Source: an uncultured Ilumatobacter sp.
Lineage (GTDB): Bacteria; Actinomycetota; Acidimicrobiia; Acidimicrobiales; Ilumatobacteraceae
Assembly (NCBI GenBank): GCA_905480335.1
Contig: CAJQPY010000022.1
Location: 35,536-99,535, forward strand
Direction of reading: 5' to 3'
Length of the DNA stretch: 64,000 nucleotides
Shown here: positions 7,368 through 17,202 of the stretch, piece after piece
Layout of the letters: each line of letters opens with the position of its first letter
Numbering within the stretch: the stretch's first letter is position 1
Made by a program: the position numbers and the translations under genes
The notes under the pieces: model-generated
The model's database searches: none
The model's input: only the letters and a program-made list of their open reading frames with translations
What the model was told of the DNA's origin: nothing

Positions 7368-9839
7368 TCAGTCCTCGGTGGCGTCGTCCGAGGCGAGGAT
7401 CGGTGCGACTGAACCCACGCCGTCGCCCTCGTCCATGTTCATGATCCGCACGCCGGTGGCATCGCGACCCTGCTCCGAAATGTCTCGAACGCCCATCCGA
7501 ATCGTGATCCCATTATTCGAGACCGCCACGAGCTCGTCGTCGATTCCGACCATGAACGCCGCCACGACCTCACCCTTCTTTCCGGTGAGCTTCATCCCCT
7601 TGACGCCTTGGCCACCACGGCCCTGGACGTTGAAATTGTCGAGCAGTGTCCGCTTGCCATAGCCAGCTTCGGTCATCACCAAAATTGAGGTGTCATCACG
7701 AGCAACATCGACGGAGACCACAGCGTCCTGGTCGTGTTTCAACTTCATACCACGAACGCCACCGGCGGTTCGGCCCATTGACCGAACGTCATTCTCGTTA
7801 AACCGAATCGTCATCCCGCCTTTACTGACCATGAAGATGTCGTCGTCGCCGCCGGTTTCGATCACCTTGACGAGTTCGTCATCGTCCTTCAGGTTGATAG
7901 CTATGAGCCCGTCGCGACGGCTCTTGTCGTACTCAGTGAATGTTGTTTTCTTCACCGTGCCTAGCTTGGTGGCGAAGAAGAGGAAACGATCACCGGCGAA
8001 TTCGCGTGTATCGATGATCGCCTGGATGTTCTCGCCTGATTGCAGCGGCAACAGATTGATGATCGGCATGCCCTTGGCAGTGCGCTCGCGTTCGGGAATC
8101 TCGAGTGCTCGCAGGCGGTATACCTTGCCGCGATTAGAAAAGAAGAGTAGGTGCGCATGAGCCGTGGTGAATTTCACGTGGCGCACGATGTCGTCGGCCT
8201 TGAGTTTGCCACCCGATACTCCGCGGCCTCCTCGTCCCTGGGTCTTGAACGAACCAGCCGGTACGGCCTTGACGTATTGGGCCTGCGTCATCACAATGAC
8301 GAGTTCTTTGTCGTCGACTAGGTCTTCGATTGACAACTCGCCATCGTCATATGTGATCTCACACACACGCTGTGTGGCGAACTCGCCACGGATCGCGCTG
8401 ATCTCTTCTTTAATGACGCCATTGAGACGTTCGGGTCGAGCGAGGATGTCCTGTAGGTCTTCGATGCTTGCGCGAATGTCATCGAGTTCGGTTTCGAGGT
8501 CGATTTTGGACAGCCGGGTGAGCTGGCGAAGTTGCATGTCAAGAATGTCGTTGGCCTGAACTTCAGAAAAATCGAACGGCTCATTCATCAGGCCCCCGCG
8601 GGCACTGGCCACATCATCGCTTGCCCGGATGAGGGCAATAATCTCGTCAATGACGTTGAGCGCCTTAATTCGACCTTCAAGAATGTGCTCACGACGCTCC
8701 GCCTTGGCCAGGCGGAACTCGGTGCGTCGCGTGATGACATCAACTTGGTGGCGCACGTAAGCCACGAGTGCATCCCGTAAGTTGATTTGTCGCGGCACCC
8801 CATCGACGAGCGCGACCATGTTGATCGAGAACGTCGACTGCAGTTGGGTGAGCTTGTAGAGCTTGTTGAGGACCACGTTGGGGTTGCCGTCTCGCTTGAG
8901 CGAGATGATCAGGCTGGTTTTACCGCCCGACGAATCGTCGTTCACATCGGAGATGCCCTCAAGGTCGCCCGAGGTGACGAGCTCATCGATACGTGCAGCG
9001 ATTGCTGAACAGCTGGTCTGGTAAGGAAGCTCGGAGACGATGATGTCGAAGCGACCATTTTTGGATTCTTCAATGCTGGCCTTGGCCCGCATCTTCACCG
9101 AGCCGCGCCCCGTCGTATATGCGTCAACGATTCCCGAGCGTCCAAGGATGTACGCCCCGGTCGGGAAGTCAGGTCCCTTCACGAACTCCATCAAGTTCTC
9201 GATGGTCGCGTCGGGGTTATCGATGAGATGCACAACGGCATCAATAACTTCGCCGAGGTTGTGCGGTGGGATATTGGTAGCCATGCCTACCGCAATGCCC
9301 TGACTGCCGTTGACCAGCAGGTTTGGAAAACGCGCTGGCAGCACCAACGGTTCCTCGGTGGTCCCGTCGTAGTTCGGGATCATGTCGACAGTGTCTTCGT
9401 CGATATCGGCAAGCAGCTGCATTGCCAACGGATCAAGGCGACATTCGGTATAGCGGGACGCAGCTGGACCGAAGTCAGGTGAGCCGTAGTTGCCGTGGAA
9501 GTCGATCAACGGGTGCCGCAGCGAGAACGGCTGGGCCATGCGGACCAATGCGGCGTAGATCGCCGAGTCGCCATGCGGATGGAACCGGGCCATGGTGTCG
9601 CCCGACACACGAGCACATTTAACGTGGGCACGGTCGGGTCGAAAGCCCTGCTCCTCCATGTCCCAGATGATCCGGCGGTGAACCGGCTTGAGGCCATCGC
9701 GTACGTCGGGTAGAGCGCGCGACATGATTACCGACATCGCGTACTCAAGAAAACTGCTTTCCATTTCGTCGGAAAGCGGGATCGGCTGGATCGGATCGGA
9801 TGAGGACCCGTCGTCGCCGGAATCGGTCGTATCAGTCAT
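7368..9839 (-). CDS. gyrA: DNA gyrase subunit A
   Basis: 823 residues, normal for GyrA. The winged-helix/tower domain includes the catalytic tyrosine Y130 in A-A-S-R-Y-T-E-C-R-L. Six beta-pinwheel repeats follow, with a GyrA-box-like Q-G-R-G-G-Q-G near residue 755. GyrA with GyrB forms the A2B2 enzyme that introduces negative supercoils. The quinolone-determining stretch reads H-P-H-G-D-S-A-I-Y-A, so the position equivalent to E. coli D87 is Ala (A96) while S83 is kept (S92). It lies 21 nt downstream of gyrB on the same strand, as usual. Confidence 0.97.
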   Translation of the reverse strand: MTDTTDSGDDGSSSDPIQPIPLSDEMESSFLEYAMSVIMSRALPDVRDGLKPVHRRIIWDMEEQGFRPDRAHVKCARVSGDTMARFHPHGDSAIYAALVRMAQPFSLRHPLIDFHGNYGSPDFGPAASRYTECRLDPLAMQLLADIDEDTVDMIPNYDGTTEEPLVLPARFPNLLVNGSQGIAVGMATNIPPHNLGEVIDAVVHLIDNPDATIENLMEFVKGPDFPTGAYILGRSGIVDAYTTGRGSVKMRAKASIEESKNGRFDIIVSELPYQTSCSAIAARIDELVTSGDLEGISDVNDDSSGGKTSLIISLKRDGNPNVVLNKLYKLTQLQSTFSINMVALVDGVPRQINLRDALVAYVRHQVDVITRRTEFRLAKAERREHILEGRIKALNVIDEIIALIRASDDVASARGGLMNEPFDFSEVQANDILDMQLRQLTRLSKIDLETELDDIRASIEDLQDILARPERLNGVIKEEISAIRGEFATQRVCEITYDDGELSIEDLVDDKELVIVMTQAQYVKAVPAGSFKTQGRGGRGVSGGKLKADDIVRHVKFTTAHAHLLFFSNRGKVYRLRALEIPERERTAKGMPIINLLPLQSGENIQAIIDTREFAGDRFLFFATKLGTVKKTTFTEYDKSRRDGLIAINLKDDDELVKVIETGGDDDIFMVSKGGMTIRFNENDVRSMGRTAGGVRGMKLKHDQDAVVSVDVARDDTSILVMTEAGYGKRTLLDNFNVQGRGGQGVKGMKLTGKKGEVVAAFMVGIDDELVAVSNNGITIRMGVRDISEQGRDATGVRIMNMDEGDGVGSVAPILASDDATED

Positions 9840-9860
9840 GCGTTCGTTCGTTTCAGAGGA

Positions 9861-11933
9861 TCAGAAGTCAAGGTTCTGGACGTCGCGGGCGTTGGTGGTG
9901 ATGAACTCGCGACGCGTCGCCACGTCATCGCCCATCAGGGTCGACATGATCTCGTCGGCACGAGCCGCCTCGTCGACCGTGACCTGCAGAAGCGTGCGAG
10001 TGGATGGGTCCATCGTGGTGGCACGCAGCTCTTCCCAATCCATCTCGCCGAGGCCTTTCAAACGGGCGAAGTTTTTCTTATGGTTTGGGCGCTCCTCTAG
10101 GAACTGTGCCTTCGCGATATCGTCCTTGAGATAGATCTTTTCCTTCCCAATCTCGGTCGAGTAAAGCGGCGGCTGCGCGATGTAGCAGTATCCCGCCTCG
10201 ACCATTTCACGCATCTGACGGAAAAAGAACGTTAGTAGCAGAGTGCGGATGTGACTGCCGTCAACGTCAGCGTCTGCAAGACAAATTACCTTTTGGTAGC
10301 GGGCCTTTTCGACTTCGAACTCGTCGCCGACTCCTGCTCCGATTGCTGTGATCAGCGCCTGGATCTCGTTGTTCTTCAACATCTTGTCGACGCGAGCACG
10401 CTCGACATTTAGGATTTTGCCACGAATAGGTAAAATCGCTTGGCTGTATGGCTGACGAGCATCGACAGCGGTCCCGCCGGCCGAGTCACCCTCGACAATG
10501 AAGATCTCGGACTCCTCAGCGTTCTTCGACTGGCAGTCCTTTAGTTTGTCGGGCATGCCGGCGCCCGAGAGGGCGGTCTTGCGGCGAATGGCGTTACGGG
10601 CGTTCTTAGCAGCGGCACGCGCTTGAGCTGCGGCCACACCTTTCTTGACCAGCTTGTTTGCTTCGCCTGGGTTCTCCTGCAACCACTCGGCAAGGCGATC
10701 GTTAGTCGCTTTCTGCACAAATGAGCGCATCGGCACGTTGCCGAGCTTTGCTTTAGTCTGACCTTCAAACTGCGGCTCACGCAGCTTGACCGAGACGATT
10801 GCTGTAAGGCCTTCGCGCACGTCGTCACCAGAAAGGTTCGGTTCTTTTTCTTTGAGTAGGTTCTTCTCGCGTGCGTACTTGTTGATCGTGTTGGTCAGCG
10901 CGGATCGAAACCCTTCGATGTGCATTCCGCCTTCGATGGTCGAGATGCCGTTCGCGTATCCATGTATGCCTTCGTAGTAACCGGTGTTCCATTGCATAGC
11001 GACGTCAAGCATTTGACCGTCGTCGTCTTCATCTTCGAATTGACAGACTTTGCTGAAGAGGGGGTCTTTCGTTGCATTGAGGTGCTTGACGAAGTCAACG
11101 AGTCCGCCCTTGTATTGATAGGTGATCTCTTGTTCACGCTCAGAACGCTCGTCCTTAAACTCGATGATGAGGCCTTTATTAAGGAACGCCATGATCTGAA
11201 GCCGCTCAAGCACAGTGCGGGCCACGAACTCGACGCCTTCGGCCTGGAAGATGACGGGGTCTGGCCAAAAAGTGATCGTTGTTCCCGTTGTACGGTCTCG
11301 ACCGGGGGTGTTGCCTACAACCTGCATCTTGTTCTGTGGCGCGCCGCCGTCGGCGTAGGTCTGCTCGTGACGCTTTCCCCCACGATCAACCTGAATAAGC
11401 AACTTGGTCGACAAAGCGTTGACCACCGACACGCCCACCCCGTGTAGTCCACCCGATACCTTGTAGCCCTCGCCACCGAATTTACCGCCTGCGTGAAGCA
11501 CGGTCAGTACAACTTCGGCGGCCGACTTCCCCGTGTGTTCGCCTGACGTGAATGGGTCGATCGGAATACCGCGGCCATTATCGGCCACCCTGCAGCCGCC
11601 GTCTGCTGTGAGACTGATCGTGATGCGGTCACAGTGACCGGCCATTGCCTCGTCGACGGAGTTATCAACGACTTCCCAGATCAGATGGTGTAAACCTGCT
11701 AGCCCCGTTGAGCCGATGTACATTCCCGGACGCTTGCGCACCGGGTCCAGTCCTTCAAGTACCGTGATTGCGGCCGCGTCGTAGTTCGCCGTGGTCTTGG
11801 CTGCATTGCCATCGGATGCGAGGTGCGACTCCAAATCAGAAATATCGGTGGCGACAGCCGCGTCGTTCACGCTGGAGTTCGGCCTAGTGACGTTGTCATC
11901 GCTCGCGCTTGCCGCTGAGGTGTCTGTAGACAC
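9861..11933 (-). CDS. gyrB: DNA gyrase subunit B
   Basis: 690 residues. The GHKL ATPase domain begins with A-I-T-V-L-E-G-L-D-P-V-R-K-R-P-G-M-Y-I-G and has the E-V-V-D-N-S-V-D-E-A ATP-site helix. The TOPRIM domain carries E-G-D-S-A-G-G and D-A-D-V-D-G-S-H-I. A roughly 50-residue Ser/Ala/Asp-rich N-terminal extension precedes the ATPase domain. It supplies the ATPase and part of the cleavage core of gyrase. Gene order dnaN-recF-dciA-gyrB-gyrA is standard for actinobacteria. Confidence 0.97.
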   Translation of the reverse strand: MSTDTSAASASDDNVTRPNSSVNDAAVATDISDLESHLASDGNAAKTTANYDAAAITVLEGLDPVRKRPGMYIGSTGLAGLHHLIWEVVDNSVDEAMAGHCDRITISLTADGGCRVADNGRGIPIDPFTSGEHTGKSAAEVVLTVLHAGGKFGGEGYKVSGGLHGVGVSVVNALSTKLLIQVDRGGKRHEQTYADGGAPQNKMQVVGNTPGRDRTTGTTITFWPDPVIFQAEGVEFVARTVLERLQIMAFLNKGLIIEFKDERSEREQEITYQYKGGLVDFVKHLNATKDPLFSKVCQFEDEDDDGQMLDVAMQWNTGYYEGIHGYANGISTIEGGMHIEGFRSALTNTINKYAREKNLLKEKEPNLSGDDVREGLTAIVSVKLREPQFEGQTKAKLGNVPMRSFVQKATNDRLAEWLQENPGEANKLVKKGVAAAQARAAAKNARNAIRRKTALSGAGMPDKLKDCQSKNAEESEIFIVEGDSAGGTAVDARQPYSQAILPIRGKILNVERARVDKMLKNNEIQALITAIGAGVGDEFEVEKARYQKVICLADADVDGSHIRTLLLTFFFRQMREMVEAGYCYIAQPPLYSTEIGKEKIYLKDDIAKAQFLEERPNHKKNFARLKGLGEMDWEELRATTMDPSTRTLLQVTVDEAARADEIMSTLMGDDVATRREFITTNARDVQNLDF

Positions 11934-12388
11934 TCGTACCTTCTTGCATCGGTGCCTCCGCAGAGGCGACAGGGATTGTTCGGAGAGGTGCCATTACGGC
12001 ACAATCGACGATGTGAGAGACACGTCCGGAACTGGTCAGGCCGGCGTGAAAACCCGGATCGAGGTTGGTGCTTAGCTTATCAGCGGGGGGCCTCGCTGAC
12101 GGGGACACCTCTGCCCGCCACCGAGCGCGAGAAGCCGCAGATTACTGTTGAGTAATTCCGGGCTGGCTCACGTGGCTGTCAATGTCTTCCGTCACGGGAT
12201 GAGAACGCTCATTTCCCGCAGCATTGCGTACCCTGCGGGTCATCCGGGGCGTAGTACCAGCCGACCGGTGTGCCACCTGGATTCGTCATTTTGTTTCCTG
12301 GTTGAGAACTGAGTGCGGGTTCCGGGTCACACACGACGACGCAGTGACTACGCATATGCTCCGACGACCATGTCCCCGACGACTGGCC
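11934..12388. promoter_or_regulatory. 455-bp intergenic region upstream of gyrB (probable promoter/leader)
   Basis: No gene is supported here; the longest frames run into neighbouring genes. It must carry the gyrB promoter. On the minus strand a TTGACA lies at 12182-12177, but no well-spaced -10 box follows, so the assignment is weak. A hairpin with 7-bp arms (CCCGCAG 12215-12221 and CTGCGGG 12233-12239) lies further upstream, possibly terminating or attenuating read-through from dciA. Confidence 0.45.
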
Positions 12389-12721
12389 TCAACGACCTCG
12401 GCTGGATGCAACCCGAACTTCGATTTGATCGATTTCAACCTGTGCCTCGTCGCGCAAACGACCAATGATTGTGTCAGCCAGCAATTTGACTTGCGTGGCC
12501 CACGTAGAACTGTCTGCCTCAACGACCAACGTACGGCGATCGAGCTTGATTGGCCGAACATGGGTTGCTATCTGAGCACCCATTGCATCATCCCATTTCC
12601 CGAACACCCCAGCAACCTGGGCACGGTCGGTTCCGCGTAACGCCCTCATCATCAAATCAAGTGATCGAGTGATCGGCACAAGATCGGACACGACGTCATT
12701 GTAGTCAATACATTGGGCCAT
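12389..12721 (-). CDS. dciA: DciA-like protein (DUF721), replicative helicase operator
   Basis: 110 residues of the DUF721 type: a helical N-terminus with L-x-x-x-M-R-A-L followed by W-D-D-A-M-G-x-x-I-A-T-H-V-R-P-I-K-L-D-R-R-T-L-V-V, then S-S-T-W-A-T-Q-V-K-L-L. DciA loads or assists DnaB in bacteria that lack DnaC/DnaI. It stands between recF (3 nt gap) and gyrB, exactly like Rv0004 of M. tuberculosis. A dnaB gene is also in this window at 41.3 kb. Confidence 0.85.
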   Translation of the reverse strand: MAQCIDYNDVVSDLVPITRSLDLMMRALRGTDRAQVAGVFGKWDDAMGAQIATHVRPIKLDRRTLVVEADSSTWATQVKLLADTIIGRLRDEAQVEIDQIEVRVASSRGR

Positions 12722-12724
12722 CAG

Positions 12725-13885
12725 TTATCGACTACCCGAGACGACCGTGCCGTTTTTGATCCGGATGATTCGATCTGCCTTGGCAGCCGACGGAAGCTTG
12801 CTCGCCGAAGTGATTACAACCTGACCACCCGGTAGATGCCCAAGTAGTGCACGTGCGCGACCATCATCAAGCTCGGACAGAACATCATCAAGCACAAGAA
12901 TTGGTGCGCTCTCGGTCCGCTCGGTGACTAGGCGGTGCCCCGCGAGCCGTAACGCGAGGGCCAGTGTCCGCTGTTCACCCTGAGAAGCGTGCGTACGGCT
13001 CGCCAACCCGTTAATCGATAATTCCAACTCGTCGCGATGAGGACCAACTGTCGACACCCCCCGGCGGACATCGTCGGTCCGAACCGCCTGAAGCGCGGCA
13101 ATTAACCCAACCCGTCGCCATTCCGGTTCATATTTCAACTCGATCGGTGTTGCAACGCCAGCAAGTTGTTCGTAGGCGTCCCGTACCATCGGGGTAATTC
13201 GTGAGACCAAAGTCGCCCGCGCATACCCGAACTGATCAGCGATCTCAGCAAATTTGCTATCCCACACATCAAGGGTGGCTGAAAGCTCGGTGGGCAGATC
13301 ACGGTATCCGGCTTTCTGTGCCTGCTTGAGGAGTGTGTTCCGCTGTCTGACGATTCGGTCGATATCAAGGCGTGCCATGTCATACTTGATCGCAAGAGCA
13401 ACAAGGGTGTCGTCCATGAACCGACGTCGGTCGCCAGGGCCGCCCTTTACTATTGTCAAGTCGTCGGGCGAGAATACCGTGACGCGGACCGTGCCGAGTA
13501 GATCTCGAACGCGTTGCAGCTTTTGTTTATTCACCTGGACGCGGTTGCGGCCAATGACAGGCAACTCTGCCTCAATCAGCGAATCACGACCGTCACTGTG
13601 GTGCACTAATGCTCGAATTATCGCTTGGTCGGCGCCGATTCGAATCAATGCGTCACTCGGCGCGCCTCTGAAACTAGTCAGCGTCGCGAGGTACGCGAGC
13701 GCTTCGGCCAAATTTGTTTTGCCCTGACCATTGTCACCGACAACGACTGTCGTCCCCGCCGTTAAGTCAAATTGCGCGGAAACATAGTTCCGAAAATCGA
13801 CGAGCTCGAGATGCGAAACAGTCAAGACCGAGAGACTACGGAGCCGACGCCCCGACCCGGTCTCATCGTTTGGGTTAATCCCCAA
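12725..13885 (-). CDS. recF: DNA replication/repair protein RecF
   Basis: SMC-like ATPase of up to 386 residues. Walker A is G-D-N-G-Q-G-K-T-N, the signature motif is S-Q-G-E-Q-R-T-L-A-L-A-L-R-L-A, and Walker B is I-L-V-L-D-D-V-L-S-E-L-D. RecF binds gapped DNA and helps load RecA through RecO/RecR. The longest frame starts at TTG 13885; a second TTG at 13825 gives T-V-S-H-L-E-L-V-D-F-R-N-Y, which matches the family's usual N-terminus, so the protein may be 366 residues. It lies between dnaN and dciA. Confidence 0.94.
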   Translation of the reverse strand: MGINPNDETGSGRRLRSLSVLTVSHLELVDFRNYVSAQFDLTAGTTVVVGDNGQGKTNLAEALAYLATLTSFRGAPSDALIRIGADQAIIRALVHHSDGRDSLIEAELPVIGRNRVQVNKQKLQRVRDLLGTVRVTVFSPDDLTIVKGGPGDRRRFMDDTLVALAIKYDMARLDIDRIVRQRNTLLKQAQKAGYRDLPTELSATLDVWDSKFAEIADQFGYARATLVSRITPMVRDAYEQLAGVATPIELKYEPEWRRVGLIAALQAVRTDDVRRGVSTVGPHRDELELSINGLASRTHASQGEQRTLALALRLAGHRLVTERTESAPILVLDDVLSELDDGRARALLGHLPGGQVVITSASKLPSAAKADRIIRIKNGTVVSGSR

Positions 13886-13910
13886 GTAACGACAACCACC
13901 GTTAAGTTGA

Positions 13911-15014
13911 TCACGGGACCCGCACGGGCATCAGCAGGTACAGATAATCATCCTGCCCTGCACCGCGTAAGACAGCGGGCTTCATCGGATCCATCGTTGC
14001 GAGCGTCACATCATCGGCATCAATGGCGTCGATGCCAGCAGCGAGGTAATCAGGATTGAACGCGACAGTCATCTCAGCGCCGTCATAACTGGCGTCGATT
14101 TCTTCGGCAGCATTACCGACGTCTTGGGTGATTGCAGTCAGCTGCACGGAATCACCACCGAGGGTTAATCGAACCGGAGTCGAATCCTGAGCGAGGATCT
14201 TCACGCGTCGGATTGCCTCAACCATCGCCGCCTTCGACACGGTAAGTAGATTTGGATAGCTGGACGGAAGCAGATTACGATAATTCGGGAATTCACCTTC
14301 GATTAGCCGGGTACTGAGTCGAGTCCTACCCGCCTTGAAGGTGGCCTCACGCACACCGAACTGCACGGTCAACTCGTCGTCGTCTCCCATCACTCGCTGA
14401 AGTTCACTCAACGCACGACCGGGGATCAACACCTTCTGACCGGAATCCAAAACCGCCGAATCGGGGAGATCACGAACAGCGAGGCGATACGAATCAGTCG
14501 CCACCATACGGATGCCGTCGTCCTCCGACGCCAGAAGCACTCCAGTAAGGACAGCACGTGCGTCATCGGTCGACGCCGCACGCACTACTTGGCGCAGCGC
14601 ATCGGACATCGTCTCGGCCGACAGCGTTACTGCTTCACCACTCGGCTCGCTCTGTGTGGGATAGTCATCAACTGCCAACGGCCGCACCGAGAATTGCGAC
14701 CGGCCGGCACTAATCGAAATCTCATCACGCTCACCGCCTTCAAGGTCGATCTCGACCGCTCCGGCCGGAAGTGCCTTAACAATGTCACCAATGAGTCGGG
14801 CCGGAACGACAGCGGCACCGTCACGTTCTCCCCCGACATCGACCTCGAGCCTAATTGTCAACTCTAAATCAGTGCCAGTCACAGTCAGTACGTCATTCAC
14901 GACATCCATTCGAACGCCGGAGAGCACTGGTAAAGCGCTGGTGCGGTTTGTTGCGGCACGTCCGGCTGAGCTCAGGGCTTCGGCGAGGACATCACGTTCA
15001 CAGCGAAACTTCAC
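13911..15014 (-). CDS. dnaN: DNA polymerase III beta subunit (sliding clamp)
   Basis: 367 residues made of three similar clamp domains, starting M-K-F-R-C-E-R-D-V-L-A-E-A-L and ending D-D-Y-L-Y-L-L-M-P-V-R, the standard DnaN C-terminus. It forms the dimeric ring that tethers polymerase III and binds many repair proteins. It is downstream of dnaA across a 265-bp gap that holds DnaA boxes. Confidence 0.97.
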   Translation of the reverse strand: MKFRCERDVLAEALSSAGRAATNRTSALPVLSGVRMDVVNDVLTVTGTDLELTIRLEVDVGGERDGAAVVPARLIGDIVKALPAGAVEIDLEGGERDEISISAGRSQFSVRPLAVDDYPTQSEPSGEAVTLSAETMSDALRQVVRAASTDDARAVLTGVLLASEDDGIRMVATDSYRLAVRDLPDSAVLDSGQKVLIPGRALSELQRVMGDDDELTVQFGVREATFKAGRTRLSTRLIEGEFPNYRNLLPSSYPNLLTVSKAAMVEAIRRVKILAQDSTPVRLTLGGDSVQLTAITQDVGNAAEEIDASYDGAEMTVAFNPDYLAAGIDAIDADDVTLATMDPMKPAVLRGAGQDDYLYLLMPVRVP

Positions 15015-15279
15015 AGTTGGGACTTCTCCTCATGAGGGGATTTTTCAAGACTATTAGTAGTAGTAGGCCCTGTGGATTGGGGACAAACCGCATCCGGGCA
15101 GCGTATGGGGGTCAACGTCGTCCACATGGAATAACAGGTCGTCCACATGCTCAAACTGTCACGCGTGTGATTCAGTGGATCCCGTGATGTCTGTCCCCAG
15201 ATCCAGTAACGGTGTTCGTGTTGCTGTCCACCGCGCGCACGTTCGTAATAGGTTGGGAGCTTCGCGCGCGTGACCGGCA
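15015..15279. other. oriC: dnaA-dnaN intergenic region with DnaA boxes (part of oriC)
   Basis: Two identical TCGTCCACA boxes at 15118-15126 and 15139-15147 are spaced 21 bp apart on the same strand, one mismatch from the actinobacterial TTGTCCACA. A partial box TGTGGATTG lies at 15071-15079 and a TGTCCACC near 15226-15233. The region is not strikingly AT-rich. In actinobacteria oriC usually lies between dnaA and dnaN; together with the boxes at 16.7-16.85 kb this supports an origin here, but the unwinding site cannot be located by eye. Confidence 0.7.
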
Positions 15280-16674
15280 TTATGATTGGAGTTGCTGTAG
15301 GAGGTCGGTTACCTGATCGTAGACCTGTTTGCGTTCCTTCATGAGCCGTTCGATCTTTTCGTTGGCATGGATCACGGTCGTGTGATCACGACCTCCGAAT
15401 AGTCGAGCGATCGCAGGGTAACTGAGATCAGTTAGTTCCCGGAACACATACATTGCTTCTTGGCGCGCCGTGACGAGCGGCCGTTGGCGACTCTTGCCCT
15501 TCAGGGCCTCGACGTCGAATTTCAAGATGCCGGCGATTTCGTCGAGCAACTCCTCGGGCGTACGGATTTTGGGCCGTGTCACCGTTAGAAGATCGGCCAG
15601 TTGTCGCTGGACAAGGTCGATTGTGATTGCTTGGCGGCTGAGGCTGGCGAAAGCCATGACGCGAACCAAGGCGCCCTCAAGTTCACGGATATTGGTTGAA
15701 ATGTTTTCGGCAATAAATTCAAGGGCGTCGCCTGGGACTTCGATGTCCTCGCGTTCGGCCTTATTGCGCAGAATGGCCAGCCTAGTTTCGAGGTCAGGGG
15801 GCTGGATGTCGGTGATTAGGCCCCATTTGAAGCGACTGCGAAGACGTTCTTCCAATGTTGGGATTGCGTCGGGAATACGATCGGAACTGATGACGATTTG
15901 TTTATTTGCGCCGTGCAACGCGTTGAATGTGTGGAAGAACTCCTCCTGGAGCCCTTCCTTGTTGGCAATGAACTGAATGTCGTCGATCAACAGCACATCA
16001 ATGTCGCGGTAGCGCTGCCGAAGGAAGTTGGTCGTGTTCTGACGAATCGCCTCGACGTACTCGTTCATAAAGGTTTCGGTAGAGACGTAGAGAATCTTGT
16101 GATGGCGGTAGTGAGAATGAACGTAGTGGCCGATGGCGTAGAGGAGATGAGTTTTGCCTAGACCTGCAGAGCCGTAGATGAATAGGGGGTTGTAACTGCG
16201 AGCTGGAGTCTCAGCGACTCTAAGCGATGCTGCAAGAGCAAATTGATTTGACGTTCCCTTGACAAAAGTTTCAAATGTGTAGTCGGTGCTCAACCCTGCT
16301 TCTTCGAGAACATGATCACGTTCGCTGGTGTCGTCGAGGTCAGATTGGATTATCGCCTCGTCGGCGGCAACAATGTCAGTCGGATCTGATTCAGCGAGCT
16401 CTACGGGGTCTCGCTCGGAGGTTTGGTCAACATCAATAATGATGGTTCGTACCCCAAGCCCCGATTCGTCGAGAGCGTCAATAATCATTGGCATATAGCG
16501 CGTGGTGATCCGATCACGAACGTACGCACTAGGTGCAAGAAGTCGGAAGGTTGAGTCGTCGACGCTTATCGGAGTTACTTCCTGAAACGTTGAAAACCAG
16601 ACACTTTCAGCAAGTTGGGAACGGAGTGACAAAGTCACTTGCGTCCACATGTCGTCGGCGTCGGTCAGGGGCAT
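15280..16674 (-). CDS. dnaA: Chromosomal replication initiator DnaA
   Basis: 464 residues. Domain I is at the N-terminus (W-x-x-V-x-x-x-L-R-S-Q-L), a short acidic domain II follows, the AAA+ domain III has Walker A G-S-A-G-L-G-K-T-H and Walker B V-L-L-I-D-D-I-Q-F, and domain IV carries the DNA-binding signature G-G-R-D-H-T-T-V-I-H-A. It binds DnaA boxes and opens oriC. Boxes lie both upstream (16700-16844) and downstream (15118-15147) of the gene, consistent with origin activity and autoregulation. Confidence 0.97.
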   Translation of the reverse strand: MPLTDADDMWTQVTLSLRSQLAESVWFSTFQEVTPISVDDSTFRLLAPSAYVRDRITTRYMPMIIDALDESGLGVRTIIIDVDQTSERDPVELAESDPTDIVAADEAIIQSDLDDTSERDHVLEEAGLSTDYTFETFVKGTSNQFALAASLRVAETPARSYNPLFIYGSAGLGKTHLLYAIGHYVHSHYRHHKILYVSTETFMNEYVEAIRQNTTNFLRQRYRDIDVLLIDDIQFIANKEGLQEEFFHTFNALHGANKQIVISSDRIPDAIPTLEERLRSRFKWGLITDIQPPDLETRLAILRNKAEREDIEVPGDALEFIAENISTNIRELEGALVRVMAFASLSRQAITIDLVQRQLADLLTVTRPKIRTPEELLDEIAGILKFDVEALKGKSRQRPLVTARQEAMYVFRELTDLSYPAIARLFGGRDHTTVIHANEKIERLMKERKQVYDQVTDLLQQLQS

Positions 16675-17067
16675 TTGAGGATCACAGAGAAATCACGCGT
16701 CGTCCACAATTTTGTCCACAGAGTGTGGAAATGAAGTACGGGGAGAACGAGAGACGAACACTAGCAGATTAAAACTGAGACGAAAACACGACTCTAGATG
16801 TCCCATACGCTGGGGTAATGCAAGCACTCAATGCTTGTGGACAAATTACATATGCGTAGTTCATTAGTCAGTAGGAAGGTTGCCAGGGCACGTTCACGGC
16901 GGCCAAAAGGAGACTGTGCGCGATTGCAGGTTGGGACCGTGTATCGCGCGACCGTATCCTCTGAAGCCACATCGGGAGCGGGCTGTCGGTCCGGTCGGTG
17001 ACTGTTGCACTACGATCTCGAGCAGCGTCCGATTAATTCTCGTGTCTAGAACATCACGGAGTATCGC
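16675..17067. promoter_or_regulatory. dnaA-rpmH divergent intergenic region with DnaA boxes
   Basis: A 393-bp region between the divergent dnaA and rpmH genes. DnaA boxes: TCGTCCACA 16700-16708, TTGTCCACA 16712-16720, and TTGTCCACA on the minus strand at 16844-16836. The last box abuts a CAAGCA/TGCTTG inverted repeat (16821-16837). The stretch around 16750-16870 is noticeably A/T-richer than its surroundings. Promoters for both genes must lie here; I cannot assign -35/-10 boxes with confidence. No gene is supported. Confidence 0.7.
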
Positions 17068-17202
17068 GTGAAGCGCACCTATCAACCCAACGCCCGCCGC
17101 CGAAGCAAAAAACACGGCTTTCGTGCCCGGATGAGCACTCGTGCCGGCCGGGCCGTATTGAAGTCACGTCGCGATAAGGGCCGAGCCCGCCTGTCGGCTT
17201 GA
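17068..17202 (+). CDS. rpmH: 50S ribosomal protein bL34
   Basis: 44 residues from [24 protein letters not shown], then a Gly/Arg-rich end, the textbook bL34 sequence. Length is normal for the family. It stands at its usual place directly divergent from dnaA, and its stop overlaps the TTG start of rnpA by 4 nt. Confidence 0.97.
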   Translation: MKRTYQPNARRRSKKHGFRARMSTRAGRAVLKSRRDKGRARLSA

